Part shown: positions 10,817 to 23,330 of the stretch, in pieces
Numbering within the stretch: the first letter of the stretch is position 1
How the letters are laid out: the number at the start of each line of letters is the position of its first letter
DNA from: Grifola frondosa
Lineage: Eukaryota; Basidiomycota; Agaricomycetes; Polyporales; Grifolaceae
Length of the DNA: 64,000 bases
Assembly: GCA_001683735.1 (NCBI GenBank)
Contig: LUGG01000004.1
Span: forward strand, 1,178,001 to 1,242,000
Direction of reading: 5' to 3'
Program-made: the position numbers and the translations under genes
The notes under the pieces: model-generated
The model's database searches: none
The model's input: the letters and a program-made list of their open reading frames with translations, nothing else
Told to the model about the DNA's origin: nothing

Positions 10817-13271
10817 TCACAGCGGGAATTGCAACGATAAGTTCGCCAACGCGGTGATCCCGGCCGCCCTATACGTGTCCACCGTGATCCCTAGCCCACC
10901 TCCGCTCGTTAGCGTCAACAGTTGGCGCGTCTTGGTATCGTACTGCGGCCACGTAAAGAGAGGGGTATTCCCATTCGGATCAAGTTTGTTAACGAAATTG
11001 ATCAGGTAGTCCGCGAGATCACCCGGCTTGATATATATACCAATCAGGTCCGTGCCGTGCGCCTGGAAGGCAGCGAATGTACATGAACATGACTTTTCTG
11101 AGACGAAGAGAGAAAGCAACACTTGCCGAGCCCAACACTGGTATATACTTGAACTGCTGGCTCACTGCGGCTCGCGGACATGTCAGCGCAAATATCCCAC
11201 ATGCGAAGTCAGTGAAATCACACACGGAATGACCAAGCAGGCTGCCTTTCTGCAGTACTGTTAAGCAGGATCCGGCGTGGAGCTTGGAATATGAGGTCGC
11301 CGTTGAGTGCCGCAAGGCGCTTGTATTCCGCTGTTATGTTGTAGTGCGTGCCAGTGCCGAAGGGCGAACCTTGCGTAGGGTCTGCAGGATAGAGCGTGAA
11401 GATCTCATCGACATCGCTTTCCTCAGCGCCATTGACGTAATTGCTGATGAAGTACTCGCGAAGGTCTGCCTCATTGCTAGAGATGTGCTATATTAGGAGT
11501 GAGGATGAACAACCAGAGTGAGATACATACGTAATGTTGAAGGTCGACAGGGAGAATAGGGTCCCTTCATCATCGCAGTTCTGTTGTTCACAGGATGTTG
11601 AGCACACATATTTATGGTGATGTCATGAATAACGTACACCTGTCACGTAAGGAATATTTGCTATCTTGCCTTGCAAGGTGAGATTCTGGGGCAAGTCCGT
11701 TAAGAATACGCCATCGACGCGGGGCAGCCAAGCCAGCTTCAGCGACTGCACAAAAAAGTCAATGACAGTTCGTATTATGAGAATAGAAATGAGCAGACCT
11801 GGTAGCTGAAGAGGCCAGGGGACCTATCCATCGCCAGCTTCAGGACGTCATACGGGGCGTGTCTGAGACACTGGAGTGTATCCGTGGCGTTGGTGCAGCC
11901 CGTCTGCGACACAAGTGCATCATAATCTGCTTGCCCATTGGTGATATCCCCGACGGGAATGGGACCCCCTGACTGCATGAATGCACCGCGGAATAGTCCC
12001 TCCGTGTCTCCGCCATTGGTGATCATTTGCAAAGCGACAGAGATCGCCCCAGCGCTCTCGCCCCAGCTAGCAAGAATATTTATTAATCGCGGTCGATGTA
12101 CAGCAGCTTGAGTGACTGCTTACATCGTGACCTTTGTAGGATCGCCACCGAAGGCACCGATGTATTTTTGTATCCAGCGCAGTGCGAGACGCTCTGCAGG
12201 AGAAGCATACTATCAGCTTGAAAAATTCCCGGAAGAAATGACGTACGATCTCGTAAACCAAGGTTGCCGACACCTGCATCCTTCACTTCTTGACTAGCAA
12301 GGAAGCCAAAGGCTAAATCGAGTGAGACAGCAAATATATGCTTCGCAACAAAGCTGCCTACCTGTGACGCTAGATTATCAACAATATGATTATACCCTTC
12401 AAAGGATGAAGATGGCCATACTAACCGGTAATTCATGCTGACATAAATGACTGGCTCATCAAGCTCGATAGATCGTTGCACGACAACCCCACCATCGAAC
12501 CTAAGATGTCGGTGACACCATGTCAAGTTGAGTTACTGGAAATTATCACTTACGTCAAAGTAGAACCAGTCTCAAACCCGCCTAATAACGCAAATCAATG
12601 TAATGGGAAGTAAGATTCTGTGCTTCACTGACCGCCCAAAATCCACTAGTGTATCAAAAGCGAAGTGTATTAGATTCATGCCCCGAGAATGAAACAAACA
12701 AACTTCTCACTGCGACAACAGGTAGGCTCGCTCCAGACGTGATTTCTGTCGGAACTAAAACGTTTACGCTCAAGCCTAAGGGGAATATTAGATTCGGCAA
12801 GTGAAAAAACGCAGAAAGACGTACAGTCTTCACTTTCTATAGAGACAGTATCATACGTAATGTTGAGAAGCTCTTCGATTTCGCGATCATTCACCCATGG
12901 TGCGATCTCGGGAACATCAATTTGCTGGGGACAGGCTGGTCCAAAGCTAGTGGCATCATACGTGCCTGCATATGGATCGACAGCCACTGGCAAGTTGAAG
13001 CGAAGGTCCCCAATTCTTGTATTGCCCATCAATATTGGTCATGATAAATAAGATAGACTTGAATAAGATAGACTCAATAGACTTACGGTGCCTTTGCGTA
13101 AGGAATACCTAGGAACTTGGTGGTATGACCTTCTGTCACTCCTACGAATGTACCATCATCGAGGGAGACAACGGCGAGGTTGGTTGAACGACCGGATGGT
13201 AAATGTAGAGCGCCGCATTGAGTCAGGATTCCAGAAAGCAGAAATAGGGGAACGTGGACAAGAGAGCGCAT
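10817..13271 (-). CDS. Secreted type-B carboxylesterase/lipase (copy 1)
   Basis: This is an alpha/beta-hydrolase of the Candida rugosa lipase/cholinesterase group, which hydrolyses carboxyl esters outside the cell. The start is the ATG at 13269-13271, with a hydrophobic signal peptide (LFLLSGILTQCGALHL) followed by VSLDDGTFVGVTEGHTTKFL and GIPYAKAP. The nucleophile elbow WGESAGAIS (around 12040-12065), the catalytic Glu in NCDDEGTLFS (near 11565) and the catalytic His in AHGTDL (near 11065) are all present. The C-terminus ends ANLSLQFPL with a stop at 10817-10819. About a dozen short introns interrupt it at the same protein positions as in copies 2 and 3. It is in opposite orientation to those paralogues, at 15.4 and 18.3 kb. 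Of the three copies it has the most canonical active site. Confidence 0.92.
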
Positions 13272-13769
13272 CTCGACTCAGAGGTTCAACGGAGTGCTGA
13301 AGATAGCATCTCCTCAGGCGCAGCTTTTATATCTGATGGAGGATTTTGGAAGAGCGTTTGGAAAGCACGGTCGTACGGTGAAGCTGTGGGAGATGGACAG
13401 GACGCTGCCCCATGCCTTCTGACAAGACAAAAATGCTGGTTATTTCCGCTTGAAGTCATTGGGAGCAAGACTCTGCTTATTCGCTTCCAATTATGAGTGT
13501 AGAACAACAAGGACGGTATGCACGGTGACGTACAAGTGGACATGTGAAGTTAAAGCACCATATTTGAGGATGCCATGGCCAAAGAGGTCGTGGATATATA
13601 TCTGATTCTGGAGGCAGCCGATGTAGTATAGTAATTTGAGAACCGCATTCACAGCCCCAAGTCACTCTGGAACCCAACCAGTCCAGATTTGAGCAAAATT
13701 GAGGAATTATCTACCCATCTGCAGTACTTATCCTGCTTCAATCCGGCCCATAACCCCGTGAGCTACCTT
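13272..13769. other. Esterase copy 1 upstream region
   Basis: About 500 bases without a supported gene. It contains the promoter of esterase copy 1, including the TATA-like box listed separately, and the 3' end of the arrestin-like pseudogene. Confidence 0.4.
13324..13331 (-). promoter_or_regulatory. TATA box of carboxylesterase copy 1
   Basis: On the minus strand TATAAAAG lies about 53 bases before the ATG at 13271, a plausible core promoter spacing for a fungal gene. Confidence 0.45.
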
Positions 13770-14540
13770 TCATATCTGGAGCATGGACCCTGTAAGGCTT
13801 TTAGTTGTAGCTTCCTGCGAACGGCGGTCGATGCAGATGAATTTGATGTCAATATTGCTGTCAACGACGCGAGCTTTGGGGGCATGTGCGCCGGCGATCG
13901 TGATGAGAAATTGGAAGAAAATAGCACCAGACGTGCCTGCAGCTGGTGCGGATGACCATTGGGTCGACTGGTGAGAGGTCTGCATGGAGTGGTGCAGCAC
14001 AGGAGCATTGTGCCGGTGGTGCCGCTCTACGAACACCTTCTCGTCCACCATCTCCGAGTGGCGCGTGATTGACACGATCTGCGTGTTCTCCTGCGTGCCC
14101 ATCCACACACATACTTTCGCCCTCTCGTTCAGCAGTGCGGTGACGCTCAGCGCCCGTGCACCGTTGAGCAGCGGCGAGAACTTGACGACCGCCGTCACGC
14201 GCTCCTCTGCCGTTGACACCTTGTGGGATCATGGTCGAGTATATCAGCATTTCTGGCTACGTATTCTTGATCTCCAGCACCTGCTGGTACTCGAGGGCCT
14301 CCCAGCCGAAGGCGAGTATGATGTTTATCGAGTGTGTCGCGGTGAATGAGTCCAAACCCGCCACGGACGGCATGTGCGTGCAGCCTGTACTGCACTGATG
14401 TGCCGCCCAATGCACTGGTTTGGACTGAGGAGGGGAGGGAACAGGTGGATGACAGCGAATTAATGATAAAACTTACTGATCCCCACATGTGCTCATGCAA
14501 GTTGAACGATCGTGTACAAGCGGTCACAAGCGATCGCAAG
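13770..14540 (-). pseudogene. Arrestin-like protein remnant
   Basis: The segment reading EALEYQQVLEIKNT, then PEMLIYSTMIP, then VTAVVKFSPLLNGARALSV, TQIVSITRHSEM and a basic ERHHRHN matches the central part of basidiomycete arrestin-domain proteins (alpha-arrestin adaptors for endocytosis). Two lesions break it. The conserved Trp of the NTWPE motif is a TAG stop (minus-strand codon at 14257-14259), and one C appears to be missing at 14225-14227, which shifts the frame between MIP and the following KVSTAEERVTA. The N-terminal arrestin fold and the usual C-terminal strands are not recognisable. The stop codon is a substitution, so run-length error alone cannot rescue it. Boundaries are approximate. 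Confidence 0.65.
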
Positions 14541-15413
14541 AAAGACGCGTCAGAAACGTATACGCGTCAGTTCAACGCGCCCCCGTGACTTCAAGTTCAC
14601 ACGAGCAGGAGCACCGTGGAGTCGTGTGGACTCTGGAGCATAACGGTAAATTCGCCTTCGACATTTCCACCGGACCAGAATGCAATAGCATGGAAGCTGC
14701 AAGTGCTATTCGTATTGTGGTTCGATATATGGACACCGACTTGTGTGGTGTGCACCGTGACCATAAGTCAGCCGAAATATATCTGACAGCCAATTAAACC
14801 ATCATGTCACAGTAAGTAAGCTCACCGATCAGATTCTCGGCTTTCTGCTTGCTTGCTGAGCCGCGCTGGTGTTCTGGTGCATAAGGGTAACCATTAATCG
14901 TAGTCCCTGCTGCTGCCTAGTACTTCATAGTCAGCTGGACTAAACCGGTTGCAGTTTCAGCAGTAAGTTGTCTCGGATCACCTTTTTATATTTTACTCAG
15001 CAGACATACAGGTCTTTGTAGACGCACGCGACGCGACGCGTCCATCATGATCCCGCGCGAGTCAACAATTCTCCTATACTTCTCCAATGTTTCATTGAGG
15101 GTACTGGTCGAAAGATGGACATTGCATTCCAGTGCTTTCACAGATTTTTTTTAGCAGGACAGCCGAGACGGGTTGCCTGAGGGCTCCAAACTAATGATGT
15201 TGGGCGTAGGCTTTCTGGTACGTCAAGGTTTCGCTGAGTTAGCCTCAGGCAACACCTGTTCGCCATCTCGTCTTTGGGGATGTTTATCATAATCAGGTAT
15301 GAGGAGGCTGACAACTAATTGTAAATGGCTGGCAACTTTTGGCTCGCCTCACTGTAGATATAGAACATTCATTCGTTATACGGTGCTCTTCACCAGCCTT
15401 GCCACTTTCCAAG
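14541..15413. other. Intergenic region, no recognised gene
   Basis: About 870 bases upstream of esterase copy 2. A plus-strand open frame of about 100 codons at 14489-14797 overlaps the arrestin remnant, but no family is recognisable. Several ACGCGT hexamers occur near 14546-14570 and 15025-15041. Confidence 0.35.
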
Positions 15414-17800
15414 ATGGCTCGTCGCGTCTTTCTTACTCTCCTTCCTACTTTCAGCATCCTAACCTATTGTGTTCTCGCTGTACCAGCAGGCCCGTCAACT
15501 AATGGACCTACTGTCTCCCTCGACGATGGTACATTCCTAGGAACGACGGTGGGAAATACAACCAAGTTCTTAGGTATCCCTTACGCCCAGGCTCCGTGAG
15601 TATCCCTGCGCTCTCGTGGCGCCGACACTAACATTGACTATATTTCCAGCACCGGAGATCTTCGGTTCAACTTGCCTATGGCGGTCGAGCCATACACGGG
15701 CAGCAACAATGTTATGGCCTTTGGACCTTCCTGCCCACAGCAATTTGACGTGACTGCGAAGATACCGGAAAGGGCCTCTGACTATCCGATGCTCAACCAG
15801 GTGGTTGATGCCATGTTTCAGGTTTCTGGTCTGGCAAGTGAAGACTGTAAGTATTCTCCGACGGGTCAGCCGCGTTCTTAAACTTCTGTCTAGGTTTGAA
15901 TTTGAATGTGTGGATCCCGTCTGATGCTGAGCCTGGGGCAAATCTGCCCGTTGTAGCGGTGAGAATTAAGTTGTCTCGGCGAGACTGATACATCTGACAT
16001 GTCTCTCCAGTGGATTTATGGCGGTAGGAGTCACTATATAAGGCCACTTTCGAAGTGCTGAAATATTTGCAGGCGGATTTGAGGTCGGTGGCACTTCCCC
16101 GTAAGTACATTAACAAATATGTGTTGGTATCAACATCAAAATTTCCAGATATGATGGCGGAGCCGTGGTAGAGCGGTCTATTGAGCTTGGCCAACCCATC
16201 ATCTACGTTAGCATGAACTATCGGTGAGCTCTTGTTTTGTCGTCTCGTAACGTCACTCATAACATCCGCTGAGAGTAGACTCAATGGTATGTGTCTATTT
16301 ATGGCAAAACATTTCTAGTCTAATTTACTGTAGCCTTTGGTTTTCTCGCCAGTCAAGAGGTTAAGGACGCTGGAGTCGGGAATCTTGGCTTGCAAGATCG
16401 TGAGTGCGGCCTCCCATCGTTAGCTGCGCAAGATAATATTCTCCCATAGAACGTCTTGCACTACGCTGGATACAGAAATACATTGGTGCCTTTGGCGGCG
16501 ATCCCACGAGAGTGACGATGTAAGTTTTGTAGCCCTCTCACATATTTGCTACAGCACTGAGTCAACCTTTGACCAATAGCTGGGTCAGAGTGCTGGCTCA
16601 ATGTCTGCCTCATTCCATATGCTTGCAAATGGCGGAGACACGGAGGGCCTGTTTCATGGCGCATTTATGCAGTCGGGCAGTCCCTCCGCCGTAAGCGATA
16701 TTACGGCCGGCCAGGGGTATTACGATGCGCTGGTGTCGCAAACTGGCTGTACTGGTTCCGCGGATACGCTGCAATGCCTTAGGCAAGTCCCTTATGCCGA
16801 TCTGAAGCACGCGGTGGATATGACACCGGGAATATTTGGTTATGAGGTTTGTCCTATCCTCCCTGCTCGGACAGTGGATAATTTTGTGCAGTCTGTGAAA
16901 TCGGTCTGGGGTCCTCACGTCGACGGCGTGCTCCTGACGGATACGCCGATAAGTCTCGTCCAGGAAGGCAAGGTGGCGAACATCCCATATGTGACAGGAG
17001 TAAGTCTTGTGTTGTCTTTGTCGTCATATATGCATCTAATTTGTATATTTCAATAGGATTGTGACGATGAAGGGACATTGTTCTCGTTTTCAACGTTGAA
17101 CATAACGTATAGCCTCTTTTCTACCATGGTTCTACTCTTCAGTGCTGAACTCTTCTTGTTATCAGGGACGAGGCCAGCCTCCGAGAGTACTTCGTGGACC
17201 ACTTCGCGATGGGAGCAAGCAACAGTGACATCGACGAGCTTTTCACTCTCTATCCTGAAGACCTTGCTCAAGGCTCACCGTTCGGTACCGACCAGCTATA
17301 TGCAATCACGCCAGAGTACAAACGGATCGCTGCGCTCCTGGGCGATGTTGCATTCCAGGCGCCACGCAGGTTCTTTTTGGATAATACAGCAGAGAGGCAG
17401 CCGGCTTGGTCATTCCGTAAGTTTGTCTGCCAGTGAAGATATCAGTCTTGCGTGTTGACGTACTTGGGCAGTGAGTAAGCGGCTAAAGACGACTCCGTAT
17501 TTTGGATCAGTAGGTGCTCCGCTCGTTCATGTCATGATTGTTGTGACAACCTTTTCTTCCTAGGCACACGGTACTGACTTGCTTGATATATACTATACAC
17601 CGACCGACCTCGCGGACTACCTCATCAACTTCGTCAACAACCTTGATCCGAACGGAGAAACTACTGGTATTGCTTGGCCGCAGTACGACCTTGCATCCCG
17701 CAAGCTGCTGACGTTGTCCGATGGGGGCCAGCTGAGTATCACTGAAGACACCTTCAGGGCGGATGGGATCAATCTGTTGGCGAAGTTGACATTGCAATAG
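15414..17800 (+). CDS. Secreted type-B carboxylesterase/lipase (copy 2), broken at the nucleophile elbow
   Basis: It is a paralogue of copies 1 and 3. The start is the ATG at 15414 with signal peptide ARRVFLTLLPTFSILTYCVL, then VSLDDGTFLGTTVGNTTKFL and GIPYAQAP. The oxyanion loop WIYGG/GFEVGGTSP is split by an intron. The catalytic Glu lies in DCDDEGTLFS (17060-17090) and His in AHGTDLLDIYY (17565-17590). The C-terminus is LLAKLTLQ with a stop at 17798-17800. At the nucleophile exon the splice gives TI, then a frame change at GGG 16582-16584. Adding one G restores WGQSAGSMSASFHML. As written, the gene would lose everything after the active-site loop. The elbow is GQSAG rather than GESAG. Confidence 0.88.
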
Positions 17801-18288
17801 AACTCATATGTAGATCATGCAATTATTTCATGACACCTGCGGGCCTAGCATAAAAAGCCAGTGACATTATTTGCAGGGGCAGATGGGTCCTCGAGAAGAA
17901 AGTGATATTGTATGTCCGTCAAGCAATCCATCAAACCGCCGGTCGAAATCCTGTCGTAGCAAGCCTTGATATGGTCGAGAGCTCAGAGCCCGATTAAATG
18001 CAAGAGGGAACGTCGCGCAAGAAGGGCAGAAGGTGAGGTATGGTAGAAATCATCCGTAGACATTGTTGGAGGACGTTAGTGGTGGATGGCCCATGATAGG
18101 GAACGCCGAAAAGCAGGAGCCAGCTTGACTTGGTCGCGGTCACGGGGACGCGTCAAACGAGGTCCGACCGCAAACGCCTGCTTTGTGCTCAACGTGACAG
18201 CAAGCGGGGAACGCTGCCTCATTCCCGCTCACGCCATGCCCGACATCCAAGGTCAACAACCCACTCGTTTTCCCTTCTAGCTGTCAAT
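17801..18288. other. Spacer between carboxylesterase copies 2 and 3
   Basis: A spacer of 488 bases, presumably holding the 3' end of copy 2 and the promoter of copy 3. No gene or clear repeat is seen. Confidence 0.5.
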
Positions 18289-20723
18289 ATGATCTTCTGT
18301 CTTTCCATTATCCTCTTGACTTCTATAATTCTGAGCGTATATGCGACACAACAACACCATTTTACCGACCGCCTACGCGGACCTTCTGTCCACCTCGACA
18401 ATGGTACATTTGTGGGAGTGACATCTGGGAGTATCACGAAATTCCTAGGTATTCCTTATGCAAAAGAACCGTAAGTCGTCATTGGTATTCATGCTTCGAC
18501 TATCGACTTCTTGGTTGTTCAGAATAGGGTCTCATCGTTTCAATCTGCCTGTAGCCATTGATTTGTATAATGGGATACATGACGCTACAGCTTTTGGACC
18601 ATCCTGTCCACAGCAGGCTAGTGCACTCAATGGTCTGCCGGATGCACTGAAATTCACTGTGCTGGATGACGTGTTCGACTCGCTTTATCGGGTTTATACT
18701 CGGGAAAGTGAAGACTGTATGCAAACTCATTAGTTGCTCACTAGTCAAATCTGAGAGTCTAGCTAGGTTTGAGCTTGAATATCTGGCGTCCCACCAATGC
18801 AGGGCCTAGTGCAAACCTCCCGGTCGTAGTGGTACGCTGTCTTTGTTCGTTCAATTGCCCCATCTAATGCATCCTCATCCAGTGGATCTATGGTGGTAGG
18901 ATATTGTCATTATAATGATGTGCTTATTTTCACGGCTTATACACCTGAGCAGGCGGATTTGAGATTGGCGGCACCTCCACGTGAGTGTTATAGCGGCCTA
19001 TGCTCACGTTGATTTATAACCTGAACTTCGCAGCTACGATGGTGGTATCATTGTGCGGCGCTCTATCCAGCTCGGCGAACCGGTAATCTATGTCAGCATG
19101 AACTATCGGTGAGTCTTCTCCGGTTTGCTGAGAGCTGTACTCACTTTTGGCATGTACTCAAGCATCACAGGTCAGGAACTTTTGGTAGAGGAAATATGTT
19201 AGCACCTGATTCGGTTTAGCTTTTGGTTTCCTTGCGAGCCAGGAAGTCAAGGACGCCGGTGTAGGCAACCTTGGTTTGCAAGACCGTAAGTCGTTTCTCA
19301 TTAGAGGGAGGTTCCACTTTCACGGTCTCCTGCTAGAACGCCTTGCGTTACGTTGGGTGCAGAAATATATCGGCGCCTTTGGCGGCGATCCTTCCAAAGT
19401 CACCATGCGAGTAATTTGCTTGTCTTGTTCTGAATCGCAATAATCGCCCTTCCACATCATTTAGTTGGGGTCAAAGTGCTGGAGCCATCTCCGCGGCGTT
19501 GCATATGCTCGCGAATGGTGGGGACACAGAAGGGTTATTCCGGGGCGCATTTATGCAGTCCGGCGGCCCCATCCCTGTCGGCGATATTACACACGGGCAA
19601 TCGCAGTACGATGCACTTGTGGCACAAACAGGCTGCTCTGGCACTGCAGATACACTCGAGTGTATGAGGCATGTTCCATATGATATCCTGAAGCAGGCGG
19701 TAGACAGATCACCCGGATTTTTCGACTATCAGGTCTGACGCCGACGCTCATTATTTCTTGACCTGTGATTGCTGATCTCCCATACTCAGTCGCTGAGATT
19801 GGCGTGGGTGCCTCGAACAGATGGCGTGTTCCTGACCGATTTGCCACAGTATCTCACTCTGAAAGGCCATGTAGCCGATATCCCCTTCGTGACAGGAGTG
19901 CGTTTTTTTTCATCTTTTTAGTGATAATGTTGTTCCTGAACGCATATAACTGTAGAATTGCGACGACGAAGGGACCCTTTACTCGTTTTCGGCACGCAAC
20001 ATCACGTATGCTCTCTGCTCTCAGTATGTCCTGTCCGCATTAATGATTGGTGTTCCCAGAACGGAGTCAGCTCTGCGCGAATATATGCTATCCAACTACA
20101 TCGTGGGCGCCACAGACGGCGACATCGACGAGCTCCTCGCACTCTATCCTGAAGACGTCTCGCAAGGCTCGCCCTTCGACACCGGCGCGCTCAATGCGTT
20201 GACACCGCAGTTCAAGCGCATTGCTGCCTTGCAGGGTGACCTCGTGTTCCAGGCACCACGGAGGCTGCTGTTGGACGGTACTGCAGAGCGGCAGCGTGCC
20301 TGGTCTTTCTGTGAGTGCAGACGTCCGCCAGTGAATGAATCAACGGTGTCGCATGCTAATTAGCTCCCATGGCAGTGAGCAAGCAATATAAGGCGCTGCC
20401 GTTTCTGGGATCGGCGAGTGCTCCGCGCTCCCGGCTTTGTGTTTTGCTGACATCGGCTTTGCATTGGGCAGGCCCATGCAACGGATTTAATTGACACGTA
20501 CGCGTATGCGTACCCGGGCGACCTCGTGGACTACCTGGTCAACTTCGTCAACCACCTCGACCCGAATGGGCGCACGCCGCGCTTTTTCTGGCCGCAGTAC
20601 GACCTTGCGTCCCGCAAGGTCCTGACACTGTGGGATGCGGGCAGGCTGAGTGTAACAAATGATACGTACAGGGCGGAGGGGATACGACTATTCACGAAGC
20701 TGGCGCTTAAATTTCCACTGTGA
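18289..20723 (+). CDS. Secreted type-B carboxylesterase/lipase (copy 3)
   Basis: Same family and intron layout as copies 1 and 2, in tandem with copy 2. The start is the ATG at 18289 (MIFCLSIILLTSIILSVYA, a clear signal peptide), then VHLDNGTFVGVTSGSITKFL. The oxyanion loop is GGFEIGGTST. The nucleophile motif is WGQSAGAIS (19465-19495) and the catalytic Glu is in NCDDEGTLYS (near 19955). The catalytic His is in AHATDLID (near 20475), with Ala replacing the usual Gly. The C-terminus is TKLALKFPL with a stop at 20721-20723. One intron, 19407-19464, uses a GC donor; the two paralogues have GT at the same place. It is close in sequence to copy 1 around the block GGDTEGLFRGAFMQSGGPIP. Confidence 0.92.
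19407..19464 (+). other. GC-AG intron in carboxylesterase copy 3
   Basis: The donor is gcgagt and the acceptor is ttag. Splicing joins KVTI to WGQSAG. In copies 1 and 2 the donor at this same protein position is GT, so the GC donor is specific to copy 3. Confidence 0.75.
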
Positions 20724-20909
20724 TGCCTAATGGAATTGCGCGAATTGTCTTGAGGGTTGTCTGTTGTGCGACGAAGATTTTGCAGTGTACAATGGTATGA
20801 TACTATATGCATAATTGTAATATTGATTCGAAATATAGCCCTTCCGATCGACGATATTCGTACACTGGGGCAGAACTAAGAAGGTTCACGTCGAAGAAAA
20901 ATGGGTAGT

Positions 20910-23330
20910 CTAATCTTCGTTGGCCCAGGCAGGCAGCCACTCCTCCCAATCGGCCCACTCGTCCTCCACAGCCTCGATGAAGCGTACCGCATCATCTTCA
21001 TCTTCCTCAGGCGGGGGCGGGTGGTGGTGGTGATGCTTCAGAGGGTGCAGCAGACGATCGACGACGTGCACCGCGCCGTTGCGCGCGACCACGTCGGGCA
21101 GCGCAACGGGGTGCCCGTTCACGAACACAACCGTCCTGTAGATCGAGTGATGGTGCCCCGGGATGGGAAGCCGGTGCTCGAACTGCGCGACGTGCACGTG
21201 CAAAGAGTGGTTCGCGAGCAGCGTCGGCGCAGTGACGTTGAGCGTGTACACGGGCGGCGGCGGGTGCGGGTGCGGGAAGTGTGGATGCCCCTCGCTAGGG
21301 GAGGCGGGTGAGGGCCCGAAGCGGAAGAGCGGTGCGGAGGCGGAGGCGGTGCGCCGGACGGGGGCGACAGGAACGACGGGGCCAACGGCGGCGAGAACTG
21401 CTCGGGAGCCTTGGGCAGCGTGTGTGTGGTGCATTGGTCCCAGTGCGTGGCAGGGGCGGGCAGGAACGACGCGAGACCGGTGCCGTACAGGATGCGCTTC
21501 AGGGAGGCCTGCAGCATCGAGAGTGGGGACGTCTCGGAGGAGCAGACCTGGCGATGGTGGGCGTGCGGACGAGAGAAATGGCACGGGCGCATGGTGACTG
21601 AAGAAGGGTCCGTTGGGGAGTGGCGAATGCACTTGCGGACGTCGTCCGTGGTCCGCTCGGAATGCTCGCCAAAGGCAGCGACACGCTCGGAGATGATGTC
21701 CGTGTCATAGTTGTATTGCGTACCGGGATGGTACGCGAAGTCGTCCTCCTGTGTGCGGCTGGTAATCTCCGAGTTCGAAGCGTTGTGCAGATAGTCTAGG
21801 GGTTGGTTGAGCATACAGGGGATTGTGTAATGCAATGCAGGCATGACTCACTTGAGTGCAAGACGAATTCGGGGACGATGTGGTATTGAAGCAATTTCTT
21901 CAACGCTTTCTCGCCGAAGGGTGAGAACAGGAAGAATTTGAGCTTTTTGGGTAGCCGCGCGAACGCTCTGTTGGATGGTGCAAAGAAAGCTATGGCGGGT
22001 GCACCCTGTAGAGTTCCCTTCTCTCCATTGGAACCAGGAACATAGCGCCACTCAACTCCATCTGTTAGTCCCACACGTTGGAGCGCGGAAGTCTGCGAGA
22101 CATGTCAAAATGGATGGCTGATGGGAAGGAAGGAAGGAATTACCAATGTAGAAAAGACATCCGGGAGGAAGAACGCGCTTTGGAAGGCGGAAGGTGGCGG
22201 CAATAGAGGGTGGTTTACAGCATGGATCACACCTGGGAAATGTTTGATTCAATATTAAGGAGAAATGCCACAATGACATGACATATGACTAACCATTTTC
22301 AGCCGGAATATCCGGCCTGACGATTCTGGCATAAAGATTAATGGACAACGCGAAGGGAAAGATACGGGGCACAGGGCCGACCCGGAGTCGGAGCGGCTCG
22401 CCATCGAGGGATCCGTCATTCAAAGAGAGGTTTGTTGGGTACGTGGTATTCTTGGCTAAATCTGATGCTTCCAGCTTCGTGGGAATGATATGGTACGATA
22501 AGACGGCACGGATAATTTTCTTGAAAACCTCGCGCTTGTGATCGTCGTCCGAGTCATCGTCCGGGTGATCATAGGAGAGGAAACTCTCGGCAGCTGCGAA
22601 CAAATCTAACTGATCTGAAAGGGTCGCGCCGTCGGTAAGTTGTTCCAAGAGCCTACTTTCATCCTCCTCTTCTTGTGGAGGATGAGGAGGACCATGAGGA
22701 GGGTGATGCGGCCTCTTAGGGGGATGGGGATGTCTCCTGTGTGGGGGAGGACGCAAAGCCCAGTCCGGAGGGGCGAAGAACGTCACCCTAAGGAGAAGTC
22801 ATGAGCAATTATGAAGATGAGCAATGAATCATATCATACTTAGCAGACGAATCGTTGAGCAACGTCGTAATCTCATCGGTGAAATTGACAAGTTTGAAGA
22901 CACGAGAGAACCTAGGGAGGGGTGCTGAGCGCAGGACGAAATACATGTGACAAGCTACGTACTTTGGGTCCTCGCTGAGAATCTGGTAGATTGTTTTGTT
23001 CTCCGTCTGAGGAGGAGGCGGGGAGGCGGGTGAGGGAATGGAAGAGGATGGTGAGGAGGATGGTCGGGAGGTGGTGAGGAGGGGAGGATGGTGAGAAGGA
23101 TGGTCGGGTGCGTGGTCGGGAGGATGAGTCGGCGGAAATGATCGTTCATCACCCTCCACACCCATAATGTGCTGAGTGTGGTCGGCCGCCCAGAGGCGCT
23201 CCACAACGTCCAAATCAGTCTCAGCCTCATCCGCGTCAAGCCCAACGCATTGATGGGTTGCCTGGGGCCCCGGGAGGGCAGCAACGAGCAAGACACCGTA
23301 GAGGGCTGTTGCAACAGTACAAAGGCGCAT
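20910..23330 (-). CDS. Secreted protein with two fasciclin (FAS1) domains
   Basis: FAS1 proteins are extracellular or wall-associated adhesion-type proteins. The start is the ATG at 23328-23330 (MRLCTVATALYGVLLVAALPG, signal peptide). A Pro/His-rich linker follows. FAS1 domain 1 includes VFKLVNFTDEITTLLND, FFAPPDWAL, SYHIIPTKLEASDL and the conserved NGVIHAVN-type end. Domain 2 includes AIAFFAPSNRAFARLPKKL, LLQYHIVPEFVLH, NVTAPTLLANHSLHV and LPDVVARNGAVHVVDRLL. The C-terminus is His/Pro-rich, then acidic, with a stop at 20910-20912; no GPI signal is seen. Inside domain 2 the frame changes at the G4 run 21298-21301. One added C on the coding strand gives a continuous proline-rich loop leading into VYTLNVTAP. 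Several short introns are present. Confidence 0.85.

Noticed and set aside
21163..21597. Gly/Arg-rich plus-strand open frame
   Set aside because: Antisense to the second FAS1 domain, whose conserved residues fix the minus strand as coding.
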